Positions 18,114 through 26,526 of a stretch of DNA of 46,419 bases are shown here, piece after piece. The position numbers and the translations under genes were made by a program. The stretch spans positions 52,098 through 98,516 of the forward strand of contig VRUH01000011.1 in the NCBI GenBank assembly GCA_019456185.1, written 5' to 3'. The DNA is from Candidatus Glassbacteria bacterium. GTDB taxonomy: Bacteria; Gemmatimonadota; Glassbacteria; GWA2-58-10. The notes beneath the pieces are model-generated. The model searched no databases. It was not told where the DNA came from and worked only from the letters and a program-made list of their open reading frames with translations. Positions within the stretch are counted from its first letter, which is position 1. The number at the start of each line of letters is the position of its first letter.

Positions 18114-18959
18114 TTGAAAATTATCGATCTGGGACAGGTTTCCGAGCAGGTCAGCCAGCTCTGCCGGCAGGCCAACTGGGACCTGGGCGATGACGTCCTG
18201 GATGCGCTCAGGCACGCGCTGGAGAAAGAGGAGTCTCCCACCGGCCGCAGGATTCTTGAGCAGATCCTGGATAACGCGGATATCGCCCGCGGCAAGCAGG
18301 CCCCGCTGTGCCAGGATACCGGTTTCGCCGTGTTCTTTGTGGAACTGGGCCGGGATGTGGCATTCGAGAGCGAGGGCACGCTGCAGGAGGCGATCGACCG
18401 GGGAGTTGCCGACGGGTACCAGAGCGGGTTCCTGCGCAAGTCGATTGTCCGCGACCCGCTGAACAGGATCAACACCGGTGACAATACGCCTGCGGTGGTG
18501 CATATCACCCAGGTCCCGGGCAGCGAGCTGAAAATCACGTTCACGGCCAAGGGCGGCGGCAGCGAGAACATGAGCCGCCAGGCGATGCTCAAGCCGGCCG
18601 ACGGCGTGCAGGGAGTAAAGGATTTCGTGGTCGACGCAGTGCGCCGGGCAGGAGCTAACCCCTGCCCGCCCGTGATCGTGGGCGTGGGTATCGGCGGAAC
18701 GTTCGAGAAAAGCGCCTGGCTGGCCAAAAAGGCCCTGTTGCGTAAACTCGGTTCCCGTCACCCCGACAAATACTACGCGGAGCTGGAAGAGGAACTGCTG
18801 GAGCTGGTGAACCGCACCGGTGTCGGCCCGCAGGGCCTGGGGGGCACCACCACGGCGCTGGACGTGCTGGTGGAGGTATATCCCTGCCATATCGCCAGCC
18901 TGCCGGTTGCGCTGAACATGCAGTGCCACAGCGCCCGTCACATGAGCGTTACCTTGTAA
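18114..18959 (+). CDS. Fumarate hydratase class I, alpha subunit
   Basis: Iron-sulfur fumarase subunit that with the beta subunit interconverts fumarate and malate. 281 residues from TTG 18114, chosen because CGGAG lies eight bases upstream and LKIIDLGQVSEQV is the family start; an ATG at 18054 is in frame but lies inside mdh. Family marks are PLCQDTGFAVFF (Cys66), GGGSENMSRQAM, GANPCPPVIVGVGIGG (Cys184) and CHIASLPVALNMQCHSARH (Cys258, Cys271); three of these Cys should bind the 4Fe-4S cluster. Bacteria with the one-polypeptide FumA carry both parts fused; here they are split, as in many anaerobes and archaea. The related tartrate dehydratase is the main alternative, but the mdh context favours fumarase. 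Confidence 0.93.
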   Translation: MKIIDLGQVSEQVSQLCRQANWDLGDDVLDALRHALEKEESPTGRRILEQILDNADIARGKQAPLCQDTGFAVFFVELGRDVAFESEGTLQEAIDRGVADGYQSGFLRKSIVRDPLNRINTGDNTPAVVHITQVPGSELKITFTAKGGGSENMSRQAMLKPADGVQGVKDFVVDAVRRAGANPCPPVIVGVGIGGTFEKSAWLAKKALLRKLGSRHPDKYYAELEEELLELVNRTGVGPQGLGGTTTALDVLVEVYPCHIASLPVALNMQCHSARHMSVTL

Positions 18960-19012
18960 ACATCCACTGTTGCCGGCGCGCTCGCACCGTGCGCCGGCCA
19001 GGAGCATGCACG

Positions 19013-19570
19013 ATGAGCGAGGCTGTCTCTCTCACTCCCCCGCTGAGCGACAATGATGTCGAGGGGTTGAAAATCGGCGACCAGGTCAGTTTCAACGGTG
19101 TGATCTATACCGCCCGCGACGCGGCTCACAAACGGCTGGTGGAACTGATCGACAAGGGCAAAAAGCTGCCATTCGACGTTGCCGGCGCGGTGATCTATTA
19201 CGTTGGCCCAACCCCGGCCAGGCCGGGAGAGGTGATCGGGTCGGCGGGTCCGACCACCAGCTACCGGATGGACCCCTATGCCCCCAGGCTGATCGAGCTG
19301 GGCCTGAAAGGGATGATCGGCAAGGGTAACCGCGGCGGCAACGTGCTGGATGCCATGCAGAAGCACAAGGCGGCGTATTTCACCGCCACCGGCGGCGCTG
19401 CCGCCCTGATCGCCAGGTGGATAACAGCTTGTGAGGTAATCGCATACGAGGACCTTGGCGCCGAGGCTATCCATCGGCTGGAGGTAAAAGACTTCCAGGT
19501 GGTCGTGGCCAACGACTGCCATGGCGGCGACCTGTTCGGCGAGGGTATCGAAAAATACCGTAAAGACTGA
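19013..19570 (+). CDS. Fumarate hydratase class I, beta subunit
   Basis: Second subunit of the two-part class I fumarase, 185 residues. The ATG at 19013 is eight bases after AGGAG; the longer frame beginning at 18923 lies inside the alpha gene. Characteristic segments are GDQVSFNGVIYTARDAAH, IYYVGPTPARPGEVIGSAGP and TTSYRMDPYAPRLIELGL, followed by GMIGKG and the FTATGGAAAL loop. The subunit supplies part of the active site and has no cluster ligands of its own. It is translated from the mdh-fumarase transcript, which ends at the strong hairpin just downstream. Confidence 0.94.
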   Translation: MSEAVSLTPPLSDNDVEGLKIGDQVSFNGVIYTARDAAHKRLVELIDKGKKLPFDVAGAVIYYVGPTPARPGEVIGSAGPTTSYRMDPYAPRLIELGLKGMIGKGNRGGNVLDAMQKHKAAYFTATGGAAALIARWITACEVIAYEDLGAEAIHRLEVKDFQVVVANDCHGGDLFGEGIEKYRKD

Positions 19571-19595
19571 CTTGATTGTCAGCGGAAAACAAACA

Positions 19596-19642
19596 GGGAC
19601 GCTGGATGCGAAAAATCGTGCATCCTGCGTCCCTTTCTTTCG
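19596..19642 (+). terminator. Strong, probably bidirectional terminator
   Basis: GGGACGC-t-GGATGC pairs with GCATCC-t-GCGTCCC around a 10-base loop and is followed by T-rich sequence on the plus strand; on the minus strand it is followed by GTTTGTTTT. It sits between convergent transcription units (fumarase beta and the membrane protein) and can serve both. Confidence 0.8.
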
Positions 19643-19662
19643 ATTTTTCTTTTAATAACCGC

Positions 19663-20238
19663 TTACCGTTTCGGCGGCCCGCGCCTTTTCTGCTGACCGG
19701 TTGTTTGTGGGCCGCGTTCCCGCCTGGTCCCGGTCTGCACCTTACTTCCGCCGGGCTTTTTATCTTCTTTATCCTTACCCGACCGCATGGCTTCATATTC
19801 CTGAATCGCTTTTTCCCGCTTGGATTTGAATACCCGGTATTCGTGGAGCACGCCCTCCTGATGCCGGATGTAGCGCCTGCTGCCCATCACGATCATGACC
19901 AGCATCACAATCGCCGGGATGAAGACGAGGATCGTGTTCATCCCCTCCTGGTCGGACGGGTCGGACGAGAACCCGGAAGTCCAGAGCAGATAACCGAGGC
20001 CGCCCACCATTGCCACACTGAGCAGGATCACGAATCCGCCCAGGCCCAGTACGGAGTATTCCTTGCGCCGGATCTGGTCCATGGTTTCGTAACCGGCGGT
20101 GTCGTACTCGTCACGGGCTGCCTGATGCGCCTCTTTCCGCGTACTGGGCATCAGGGCACGGAGCAGCCAGATAAAAAGAATCAGCAGCACGATGGCGAAA
20201 GAGATGGTTACGACCAGGCTTTTGATTTCAAGGTCCAT
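19663..20238 (-). CDS. Three-helix membrane protein of unknown function
   Basis: About 191 residues from ATG 20238 (AGGTGG nine bases upstream; GTG at 20244 is also possible). One membrane helix lies at about 5-28 and two more at about 63-87 and 97-117 (LVFIPAIVMLVMIVMG). They are separated by a charged loop (RKEAHQAARDEYDTAGYET). A long, strongly basic, low-complexity tail of about 70 residues ends GQQKRRGPPKR. I do not recognise the family. It is on the same strand as, and 77 bases downstream of, the FliN-like gene, so the two may be co-transcribed; that is the only clue to its role. Confidence 0.7.
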   Translation of the reverse strand: MDLEIKSLVVTISFAIVLLILFIWLLRALMPSTRKEAHQAARDEYDTAGYETMDQIRRKEYSVLGLGGFVILLSVAMVGGLGYLLWTSGFSSDPSDQEGMNTILVFIPAIVMLVMIVMGSRRYIRHQEGVLHEYRVFKSKREKAIQEYEAMRSGKDKEDKKPGGSKVQTGTRRERGPQTTGQQKRRGPPKR

Positions 20239-20314
20239 TTTCACAAACCACCTGGAGGTGACAGGAAAAAATCGGCGGGAGACAACAGGGATCTGAACGC
20301 CGGGGAGGACAATC

Positions 20315-20659
20315 CTACTCCGCAGCCCGTCCCAGGCCGAGTTTGACTCTTTCGATATAACTGAGCATTTCGGTCAGCCTTATGGCGAAATTGTCCTCCA
20401 CAACCAGCACTTCGCCGCTGGCGAACCTGACGCCGTGGATGTAGACGTCCACATTCTCGCCGGCCAGCTTCTCGAGCTGGATTATCGCATCCTTTTTCCA
20501 GGCGAGAATTTCTCGCAGGGGTATCTTGGCCCGCCCCAACTCTGCCTTCAACTGCAGGCTGACGTCATTGAGCTGCGTGAGTTCAAACTCACGTTCCGAG
20601 CGCTTCCCCTCGCCCAACTGATCGAGCTTAAGTTTGTTTATCCTGGGCTGATCGTCCAT
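20315..20659 (-). CDS. FliN-like SpoA-domain protein
   Basis: A 114-residue protein whose residues 30-105 form a SpoA (FliMN_C) domain: LNDVSLQLKAELGRAKIPL, then LEKLAGENVDVYIHGVRFA and GEVLVVEDNFAIRLTEML. Flagellar FliN forms the lower ring of the motor switch; the same fold occurs in type III secretion proteins. The length is right for FliN, and the first 30 residues are a charged leader. It is odd that no other flagellar gene is nearby: the neighbours are an unknown membrane protein and rsmA. It may be an orphan flagellar gene or work in another ring-forming machine. No strong ribosome-binding site is visible before the ATG at 20659. Confidence 0.8.
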   Translation of the reverse strand: MDDQPRINKLKLDQLGEGKRSEREFELTQLNDVSLQLKAELGRAKIPLREILAWKKDAIIQLEKLAGENVDVYIHGVRFASGEVLVVEDNFAIRLTEMLSYIERVKLGLGRAAE

Positions 20660-20778
20660 GGCTGTCCGAATCCCGTGGATTTAGAGACAATTCTCCGCTC
20701 TCACCGGCCCGGAAGACCGGTATTGAACCGGTAAAACTGCAATATCTATACCATTATATACGATTTTAGGGGAAAATA

Positions 20779-21627
20779 TCAAGCTGGAGTGTCGAACGGA
20801 GCCAGGCTGTCCGCCAGGCGCGCGAAATCATCCACCGACAGTTCCTCCGGCCTCCGGCTCAGCTCTACCCCGCTTGAAACGGCCAGCTGTTCGATATCCT
20901 CCGCGCTCAAGCTGAACCTGCTTCCTTTACGAAGCACTTTCTGTACCTGTTTACGGCGGTCCTCGAACAGGCGGCGGACAAGATAGTCGAAACGGCTGTA
21001 ATCCGCGGGCCTGGACCGGGACGGCGAGTTGAAATCAAGCTGGATAACGGCCGAATCGACCTTCGGCGGCGGGACAAAATTTCCCCGTTTGACGCTAAAG
21101 AGGTACTCGGGGCTGGCATGGCAGGCGCAGAGCACGCTGATCATCCCGTACGGCTTGCCGCCCGGCGTTGCCGTCACCTTGCGGGCCACTTCCTCCTGCA
21201 CCATCAGCACCACCCTGCCTAAATCGTCGCGGACGGCTATCAGTCCGTGCAGGAGATCGTTGGTGATCGAGTATGGAATATTACCGACCACGATCGGCTC
21301 CAGGGGTGCGCAGGAGCGAGCCCAGCCGGCCAGATCGAACTGCAGGATATCACGGTTGAGGATCGTTACTTTCTCACTGGCGGCGTAATAATCAGCCATC
21401 GCTGCGGCAAGCCGGCTGTCCAGCTCTACCGCGGTCAGTCCGGCGGACCTCTCGGCCAGCAGTCCGGTAATCGCGCCCCGGCCTGGACCGATTTCCAGCA
21501 CGTGCGCCCCCGAAAGATCGCCCAGGCTGTCAACTATCCGCGAGGACACCTCCCGGCTGGCCAGAAAATTCTGACCCATCCGCTGGGTACGGGTTCGTCC
21601 ACGGCCCGCTATCCCGCCTCGGCTCAT
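20779..21627 (-). CDS. rsmA: 16S rRNA dimethyladenosine transferase RsmA (KsgA)
   Basis: SAM-dependent enzyme that dimethylates two adjacent adenines near the 3' end of 16S rRNA late in small-subunit assembly. 282 residues, normal length. Motifs: QNFLAS near the N-terminus, SAM site LEIGPGRGAITGLLAE, acidic AVELD, and catalytic VVGNIPYSI, which marks N6-adenine rRNA methylases. The C-terminal helical domain (about 195-280) is complete. The ATG at 21627 lies seven bases after AGAGG. A terminator stands between it and the upstream M16 peptidase gene, so rsmA probably has its own promoter. Confidence 0.96.
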   Translation of the reverse strand: MSRGGIAGRGRTRTQRMGQNFLASREVSSRIVDSLGDLSGAHVLEIGPGRGAITGLLAERSAGLTAVELDSRLAAAMADYYAASEKVTILNRDILQFDLAGWARSCAPLEPIVVGNIPYSITNDLLHGLIAVRDDLGRVVLMVQEEVARKVTATPGGKPYGMISVLCACHASPEYLFSVKRGNFVPPPKVDSAVIQLDFNSPSRSRPADYSRFDYLVRRLFEDRRKQVQKVLRKGSRFSLSAEDIEQLAVSSGVELSRRPEELSVDDFARLADSLAPFDTPA

Positions 21628-21648
21628 CTCCCCGCCTCTTTCGCTGAG

Positions 21649-21688
21649 AAAAAAATCCCCGGGGCTCGTCCGCTGACGAATCCCGGGG
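21649..21688 (-). terminator. Terminator of the M16 peptidase (pnp) transcript
   Basis: On the minus strand CCCCGGG pairs with CCCGGGG, with an inner TCGTC/GACGA stem, followed by a run of T. It closes the long translation/RNA gene cluster. Confidence 0.85.
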
Positions 21689-21719
21689 CGTAATTGTCCT
21701 GATCTCGCTTCCGGCAGGG

Positions 21720-22982
21720 TTAAACGCGCTCCGGGCCCAGCGAAACGGCAAACTGTTTTTCGGGATCGAGTATCACCCTGGCCACGCCGTAGATCTGCTC
21801 CGGCGTCACCGCTTCGATCCGCTCGATCACTTTGTCGACCGGCTGGTACCCCTCGCCGTTGAGCTCGAAATTCGCCAGCCTGAACATCCTGGTGGTCGTG
21901 CTTTCCAGGCCGATCAGCAGCTGGCCCTTAAGCTGGTTCTTGGCGTGCTCCAGCTCCTGCTCGGTCACCCCATCGGCGAGCAGCTTGTCGAACTCCTCGG
22001 TGACGACATCGATCGCCCTGTGACGCTGGCTGGGTTCGGTACCCACATAGACCCCGTAAAGCCCGGCGTCCATATAGAACTGCTGGAACGTGTAGACCAC
22101 ATAGGCCAGACCTTCGTCTTCCCGCACCCGCTGAAACAGGCGGGAACTCATGCCCCCGCCCAGGATGTTGCTCAACAGCAGCAGCGCGTAGCGCCGGGAG
22201 TCCGAATGGGCGAAACTGACCGTGCCCATGCAGATATGGGTCTGCTGGCAGTCACGGTCCAGATGGCGCACCACCGGGCTGCAGTTTTCGAGCTTGATCT
22301 CTCCGTCACGGCCGTTACCGCCGCCGGAAGCATTGTTGTTGCGCCCGTCCAGGAAGGCATAATTGCGGCGGATCAGGTCGAGTGTGGCCTCGTAATCGAT
22401 ATTGCCGGCCACGGAGATTACGAAATTGGGGGCGATGTATTCGTTGTGCAGGTAGTTGCGGATATCTTCGGAGCGAAGGCCGCGCACTGTTTCGTAGGTG
22501 CCCAGCAGCGGATAGCCCAGGGGCATGTCGCCCCAGACCGTTTCGCTGTAAAGCTGGTGCACCAGATCGTCCGGCGCATCCTCCATGTTGCGGATCTCCT
22601 CGAAGACCACCTGCTTTTCGCGCTCCATGTGCTCATCGTTAAGCGTAGGCGAGGAAATCAGATCGCTGAGCACATCGAACGCCAGGTCCATATACTCATC
22701 CAGGACTCTGGCGTGAAAGCAGGTGTACTCGCGGCCGGTGAACGCATCGATACTGCCGCCCACCGATTCGATCGAGCTGGCGATCTCGCGGGCATTACGG
22801 CGTTCGGTTCCCTTGAACACCATGTGCTCCAGAAAATGGCTGATTCCCACTTTCTCGGGCGGTTCATGCCTGCTGCCCCGGCCGATCCACACGCCCACCG
22901 AACAACTGCGCACGTGCGGGATATGCTCCAGGACAATCCGCATTCCGCTGTCTTCGACTATCCGCCTGACGTCTTCCTGCAT
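21720..22982 (-). CDS. M16-family zinc peptidase (processing-peptidase-like)
   Basis: 420-residue soluble metallopeptidase of the pitrilysin/mitochondrial-processing-peptidase family. The inverted zinc motif HFLEH is at 49-53, with Glu129 (VVFEEIRN) at the expected distance as third ligand, so the protein should be active. A single pair of M16 domains (about 10-160 and 165-400) is present, the size of the B. subtilis YmxG type, which also often lies just after pnp. The ATG at 22982 follows GGGAG at five bases. The gene begins 27 bases after pnp ends and is closed by a terminator. The physiological substrate is not known. No signal peptide is seen. Confidence 0.93.
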   Translation of the reverse strand: MQEDVRRIVEDSGMRIVLEHIPHVRSCSVGVWIGRGSRHEPPEKVGISHFLEHMVFKGTERRNAREIASSIESVGGSIDAFTGREYTCFHARVLDEYMDLAFDVLSDLISSPTLNDEHMEREKQVVFEEIRNMEDAPDDLVHQLYSETVWGDMPLGYPLLGTYETVRGLRSEDIRNYLHNEYIAPNFVISVAGNIDYEATLDLIRRNYAFLDGRNNNASGGGNGRDGEIKLENCSPVVRHLDRDCQQTHICMGTVSFAHSDSRRYALLLLSNILGGGMSSRLFQRVREDEGLAYVVYTFQQFYMDAGLYGVYVGTEPSQRHRAIDVVTEEFDKLLADGVTEQELEHAKNQLKGQLLIGLESTTTRMFRLANFELNGEGYQPVDKVIERIEAVTPEQIYGVARVILDPEKQFAVSLGPERV

Positions 22983-23009
22983 TTATCTCCCGGGGTTCCG
23001 ATAGATGGC

Positions 23010-25121
23010 TCAGTCCTGCTGCTGGCCCTTATGGCTCATCTCGCGCTGGGCTGCTACCTTGGACAACCGCACGCGGCCCTGCTTGTCGATAGCGACAAGC
23101 TTGACCGGGAACCGGTCGCCCACCTTGACCACGGACTCGATATCCTTGACATGGCCCTCTTCCAGCTCGGAAATATGGACCAGCCCCTCCTTGCCGGGCA
23201 GAAATTCGACAAACGCGCCGAACGAGGTCACGTTCTTGACTTCGCTTTCGTAAATCCGGCCGACTTCGGGGTCCTTGGTGATATCCTCGATCCGGCTGAT
23301 AGCCTTCCGGCAGGCTTCCTCGTCGACCGAGGCGATTGTCACGGTACCGTCGTCCTCGATATCGATCTTGGCGCCGCTCTCCTCGGTGATACTGCGGATC
23401 ATCTTACCGCCCGGGCCGATCACCTCGCGGATCTTCTCCGGATCGATCTTGATCGTGATGATGCGCGGGGCATAGGGGCTGATATCCGGCCGGCTTTCGG
23501 CCAGTGTCTGCTCCATGATACCGAGGATGTGCCGGTAACCCTGGACCGCCTGGTTCATGGCCCGCTCGAGCACTTCCAGCGAAATGCCGCCGATTTTGCT
23601 GTCGAGCTGGAAGGCGGTTATTCCCTCGCTGGAGCCGGCAATTTTGAAATCCATGTCGCCGAGATGGTCCTCGGCGCCGAGGATATCGCTGAGGATCGCG
23701 GTGCCTTTGCCTTCCTCGTGAATCAGGCCCATCGCAATTCCGGCCACCGGGCGTTTGAGCGGCACGCCGGCATCCATCAGCGCCAGCGATCCGCCGCAGA
23801 CCGAGGCCATCGAGCTGGAGCCGTTGGACTCCAGGATGTCGCTGACCAGCCTGATCGTGTACGGAAAATCATCGTCGATCTTGATTACGGGCTTGATCGC
23901 CCGCTCGGCCAGCATGCCGTGGCCGATCTCACGACGGCCGGGACCGCGCGGGATTCCCGCCTCGCCGACACTGAAGGACGGGAAATTATAGTGCAGCATG
24001 AACTTCTTGCGGTACTCGGGCTGCTCGATATTGTCGATCACCTGGCTGTCGACCGCGGTACCCAGGGTGATTGCCGCCAGGGCCTGCGTCTGGCCCCTGG
24101 TGAACAGCGCCGAGCCGTGGACACGGGGCAGCACCTGCACCTCGCAGGTGATATCCCGGATCTCGTCCAGCTTGCGCCCGTCGATCCGGCGGCCATCCTC
24201 CAGGATCATCGCGCGTATCTTGGCTTTCTCGATCTCGTGGACCAGCTTGCCGATCGCGCCTTCCTGCTCCGGGAATTCCTCGCTGAACTCCTCGAGGGTC
24301 TCGGCAACCAGGTCGTGGTAGCGGCTCTCGCGTTCGGCTTTGTCGGCGATATTGAGCAACTCGGCGATCGGCCCCTCGACTTTCGCGACAACTTTCTTGC
24401 GCAATTCGGGGTCCTCGTCATCCACCGGCTGCCAATCCCGCTTGGGCACGGCCGCGGTGGACAGTTCCTCGACCATGTCCAGCAGCTGGTTGATCCCGGT
24501 ATGAGCGAACTTCAGCCCGCCCAGCACAACATCGGCCGGCAGCTCGTCGGCGCCGCCCTCAACCATGACGATCGCATCGCGGGTCCCGGCAACCACCAGG
24601 TTCAGCGAGCTTTCTTCCTGCTGCATGAACGTGGGGTTCAGCACGTACTGGCTATCGATATAACCCACACGCACGGCCGCCACCCGTTCGGTGACCGGAA
24701 TCTTGCTCAGGCTCAGCGCAGCGGAGGCGCCAAGGAGCCCCAGCATGTCGGCCGGGTTTTCCTGGTCCGAACTGAGCACGGTAATCATCACGATGATATC
24801 GTTGCGATAGCCATCGGGGAACAGCGGCCGGATCGGCCTGTCGATAAGCCTGGCGCACAGGACTTCACGGTCGCCGGGACGGCCCTCGCGCTTGAAAAAA
24901 CCACCGGGGACCTTGCCGCCGGCATAGGCGCGCTCGCGATAGTCGACAAACAGGGGCAGGAAATTAGCGCCCGATTTAGGTTCCTTGCTTTCGACCACGG
25001 TGGCCAGAATCGAAGTTTCCCCGAATTGCAGGAATACTGAACCGTGCGCCTGCTTCGCCATCCTGCCGGTCTCCAGACTCAGTTGTCTGCCGGCGAATTC
25101 CTTCTCAACCTTATGGATCAT
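23010..25121 (-). CDS. pnp: Polyribonucleotide nucleotidyltransferase (PNPase)
   Basis: Phosphorolytic 3'-5' exoribonuclease involved in mRNA decay. 703 residues from ATG 25121, preceded by GGAAGGGAAG; an in-frame start 42 bases upstream has no such site. Order: first RNase PH domain (about 10-230), helical linker, second RNase PH domain (about 310-545), KH domain (IGPGGKMIRSITEESGAKI) and S1 domain (YESEVKNVTSFGAFVEFL). All parts are complete. It lies downstream of rpsO, the usual arrangement, with a GC hairpin in the 78-base gap that could be a processing or feedback site, as known for the E. coli rpsO-pnp leader; that is inference here. Confidence 0.98.
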   Translation of the reverse strand: MIHKVEKEFAGRQLSLETGRMAKQAHGSVFLQFGETSILATVVESKEPKSGANFLPLFVDYRERAYAGGKVPGGFFKREGRPGDREVLCARLIDRPIRPLFPDGYRNDIIVMITVLSSDQENPADMLGLLGASAALSLSKIPVTERVAAVRVGYIDSQYVLNPTFMQQEESSLNLVVAGTRDAIVMVEGGADELPADVVLGGLKFAHTGINQLLDMVEELSTAAVPKRDWQPVDDEDPELRKKVVAKVEGPIAELLNIADKAERESRYHDLVAETLEEFSEEFPEQEGAIGKLVHEIEKAKIRAMILEDGRRIDGRKLDEIRDITCEVQVLPRVHGSALFTRGQTQALAAITLGTAVDSQVIDNIEQPEYRKKFMLHYNFPSFSVGEAGIPRGPGRREIGHGMLAERAIKPVIKIDDDFPYTIRLVSDILESNGSSSMASVCGGSLALMDAGVPLKRPVAGIAMGLIHEEGKGTAILSDILGAEDHLGDMDFKIAGSSEGITAFQLDSKIGGISLEVLERAMNQAVQGYRHILGIMEQTLAESRPDISPYAPRIITIKIDPEKIREVIGPGGKMIRSITEESGAKIDIEDDGTVTIASVDEEACRKAISRIEDITKDPEVGRIYESEVKNVTSFGAFVEFLPGKEGLVHISELEEGHVKDIESVVKVGDRFPVKLVAIDKQGRVRLSKVAAQREMSHKGQQQD

Positions 25122-25142
25122 CTTCCCTTCCACATACAGATA

Positions 25143-25172
25143 AATTCCGCAGAGTGCCGGCACGATGCCGGC
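25143..25172 (-). promoter_or_regulatory. Hairpin in the rpsO-pnp gap
   Basis: GCCGGC-atcgt-GCCGGC on the minus strand lies in the leader of pnp. It is not followed by a T run on that strand, so it is unlikely to be a terminator. By analogy with other rpsO-pnp operons it could be an RNA processing or stability element. Confidence 0.35.
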
Positions 25173-25199
25173 GATTAGTTTTTCTTTTCCCGCTTGCGC

Positions 25200-25469
25200 T
25201 TACTTACGCAGCTTGAGACTCCCGATTACGTTTTTGTAGCTGTTGTAATCGTTCTTATGCAGGTATTCCAACAGCCTTTTGCGTCGGCCGACCATCTGCA
25301 GCAGACCGCGCCTGGAGTGGAAATCCTTTTTGTGGCTTTTGAAATGCTCCGTCAGATTACGGATCCGTTCCGTGATAACGGCGATCTGGATCTCGGCGCT
25401 GCCGACATCCGAGTCGTGCTTCTGAAATTTCTTGATCACCTTCTCCTTGGCCTGCCTGGTTATGCTCAT
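25200..25469 (-). CDS. rpsO: Ribosomal protein S15
   Basis: 89-residue primary 16S rRNA-binding protein of the small subunit platform. The whole sequence follows the family: DVGSAEIQIAVITERI, LTEHFKSHKKDFHSRRGLL and GRRKRLLEYLH, ending in a basic tail. The ATG lies at 25469 after an AGGAAG element. It sits between ribF and pnp, the standard order. Confidence 0.98.
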   Translation of the reverse strand: MSITRQAKEKVIKKFQKHDSDVGSAEIQIAVITERIRNLTEHFKSHKKDFHSRRGLLQMVGRRKRLLEYLHKNDYNSYKNVIGSLKLRK

Positions 25470-25535
25470 CTAGCTTCCTCCAAAGCAACTTGCGGTTAAA
25501 ATGACGATACTCTCGCTTAAGTTTTCCGAATCTTG

Positions 25536-26504
25536 TCAGACCGCGTGGCTGACCGGGTTCACCTGCGGCCCGATCCGCTCGAACACCTTCCTGATATCCT
25601 CATCGTCCCTGTCCATCTGGCGCACCAACTCCTCGGCGCTGCTAAAATCCATGATCGGCCTGATCCGCTCGACAATCGCCACCTCCAGGGTCCGGCCGTA
25701 AAGGTCGCCATGGAAGTCGAACAGGTTAAGCTCCAGGGTGGACTCTTCCTCGCCGAACGTGGGGCGCGGTCCGAAATGCAACGCCCCGGGCATCATCTTG
25801 CCGCCGAGGTCCACCGCGGCGGCATAGATCCCGTGGGGAAACAGTTCCTTGCCCGGCTCCAGGGGCCTGAGGTTGGCGGTGGGATGACCCAGGCCCTTGC
25901 CCCGGCCGGCTCCCCGCACAACTTTGCCGCTGATCGTGAAAAACCGGTTCAGCAGACCGGCGGCCTGCTGCATGTGGCCGTCCTCGATCGCTTTGCGGAC
26001 CCATGAACTCGATACCGGCCGGCTGTCGGAAATAACCGGCGGCACCTTGATCAGGTCGAAATCGTATACCTTCGACAGCCCGGTCAGCACTTTTTCGCCG
26101 CCAGCCCTGTCCTTACCGAAAGCGTGGTCGTGACCCATCACCAGGCAGCCCATGTTGAACCGCCCGATCAGGTAGTCGATCACGAACCGCTCGGCGCTGA
26201 CCCGGCTGAATTCCCGGCTGAAAGCCAGCACGGCGGTGAAATCTATACCGGCCTCGGCCAGCAGCTTCAGCTTGACCGCGGTCGAGGTCAGCAGCCGGAT
26301 ATCGCTCTCCGGTTGGAGCACCTGGCGTGGATGGGGATCGAACGTAATCACCATCGCGCGCAGGTCCCTCTCGGCCGCCGCCGTGCACAACTGTTCAAGG
26401 ATTGCCAGATGGCCCCTGTGCACCCCGTCGAAAGTCCCAACCGTCACCGCGGTCTTCACCCCGTCGGGCAACTCGGGAACCACCTGCGCTCGGTCCTGTG
26501 TCAT
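25536..26504 (-). CDS. ribF: Bifunctional riboflavin kinase / FAD synthetase
   Basis: Converts riboflavin to FMN and then FAD in the cytoplasm. 322 residues. The N-terminal nucleotidyltransferase domain (about 15-195) has GTFDGVHRGH, with HxGH at 29-32, and SSWVRKAI near its end. The C-terminal flavokinase domain (about 200-320) has the typical GRGKGLGHPTANL and later VERIRPIMDF. Both halves look complete. It lies between truB and rpsO in the translation cluster, as in many bacteria; the link is genomic rather than functional. Its stop lies 66 bases before the rpsO start. Confidence 0.96.
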   Translation of the reverse strand: MTQDRAQVVPELPDGVKTAVTVGTFDGVHRGHLAILEQLCTAAAERDLRAMVITFDPHPRQVLQPESDIRLLTSTAVKLKLLAEAGIDFTAVLAFSREFSRVSAERFVIDYLIGRFNMGCLVMGHDHAFGKDRAGGEKVLTGLSKVYDFDLIKVPPVISDSRPVSSSWVRKAIEDGHMQQAAGLLNRFFTISGKVVRGAGRGKGLGHPTANLRPLEPGKELFPHGIYAAAVDLGGKMMPGALHFGPRPTFGEEESTLELNLFDFHGDLYGRTLEVAIVERIRPIMDFSSAEELVRQMDRDDEDIRKVFERIGPQVNPVSHAV

Positions 26505-26526
26505 TTATGCAAACCGTTCGGTCCAA

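Noticed and set aside
21945-25040. A 1031-codon open frame on the plus strand opposite the M16 peptidase and pnp
   Set aside because: It is the complement of two certain genes; GC-rich third positions leave the antisense frame free of stops. The translation has no recognisable domain.
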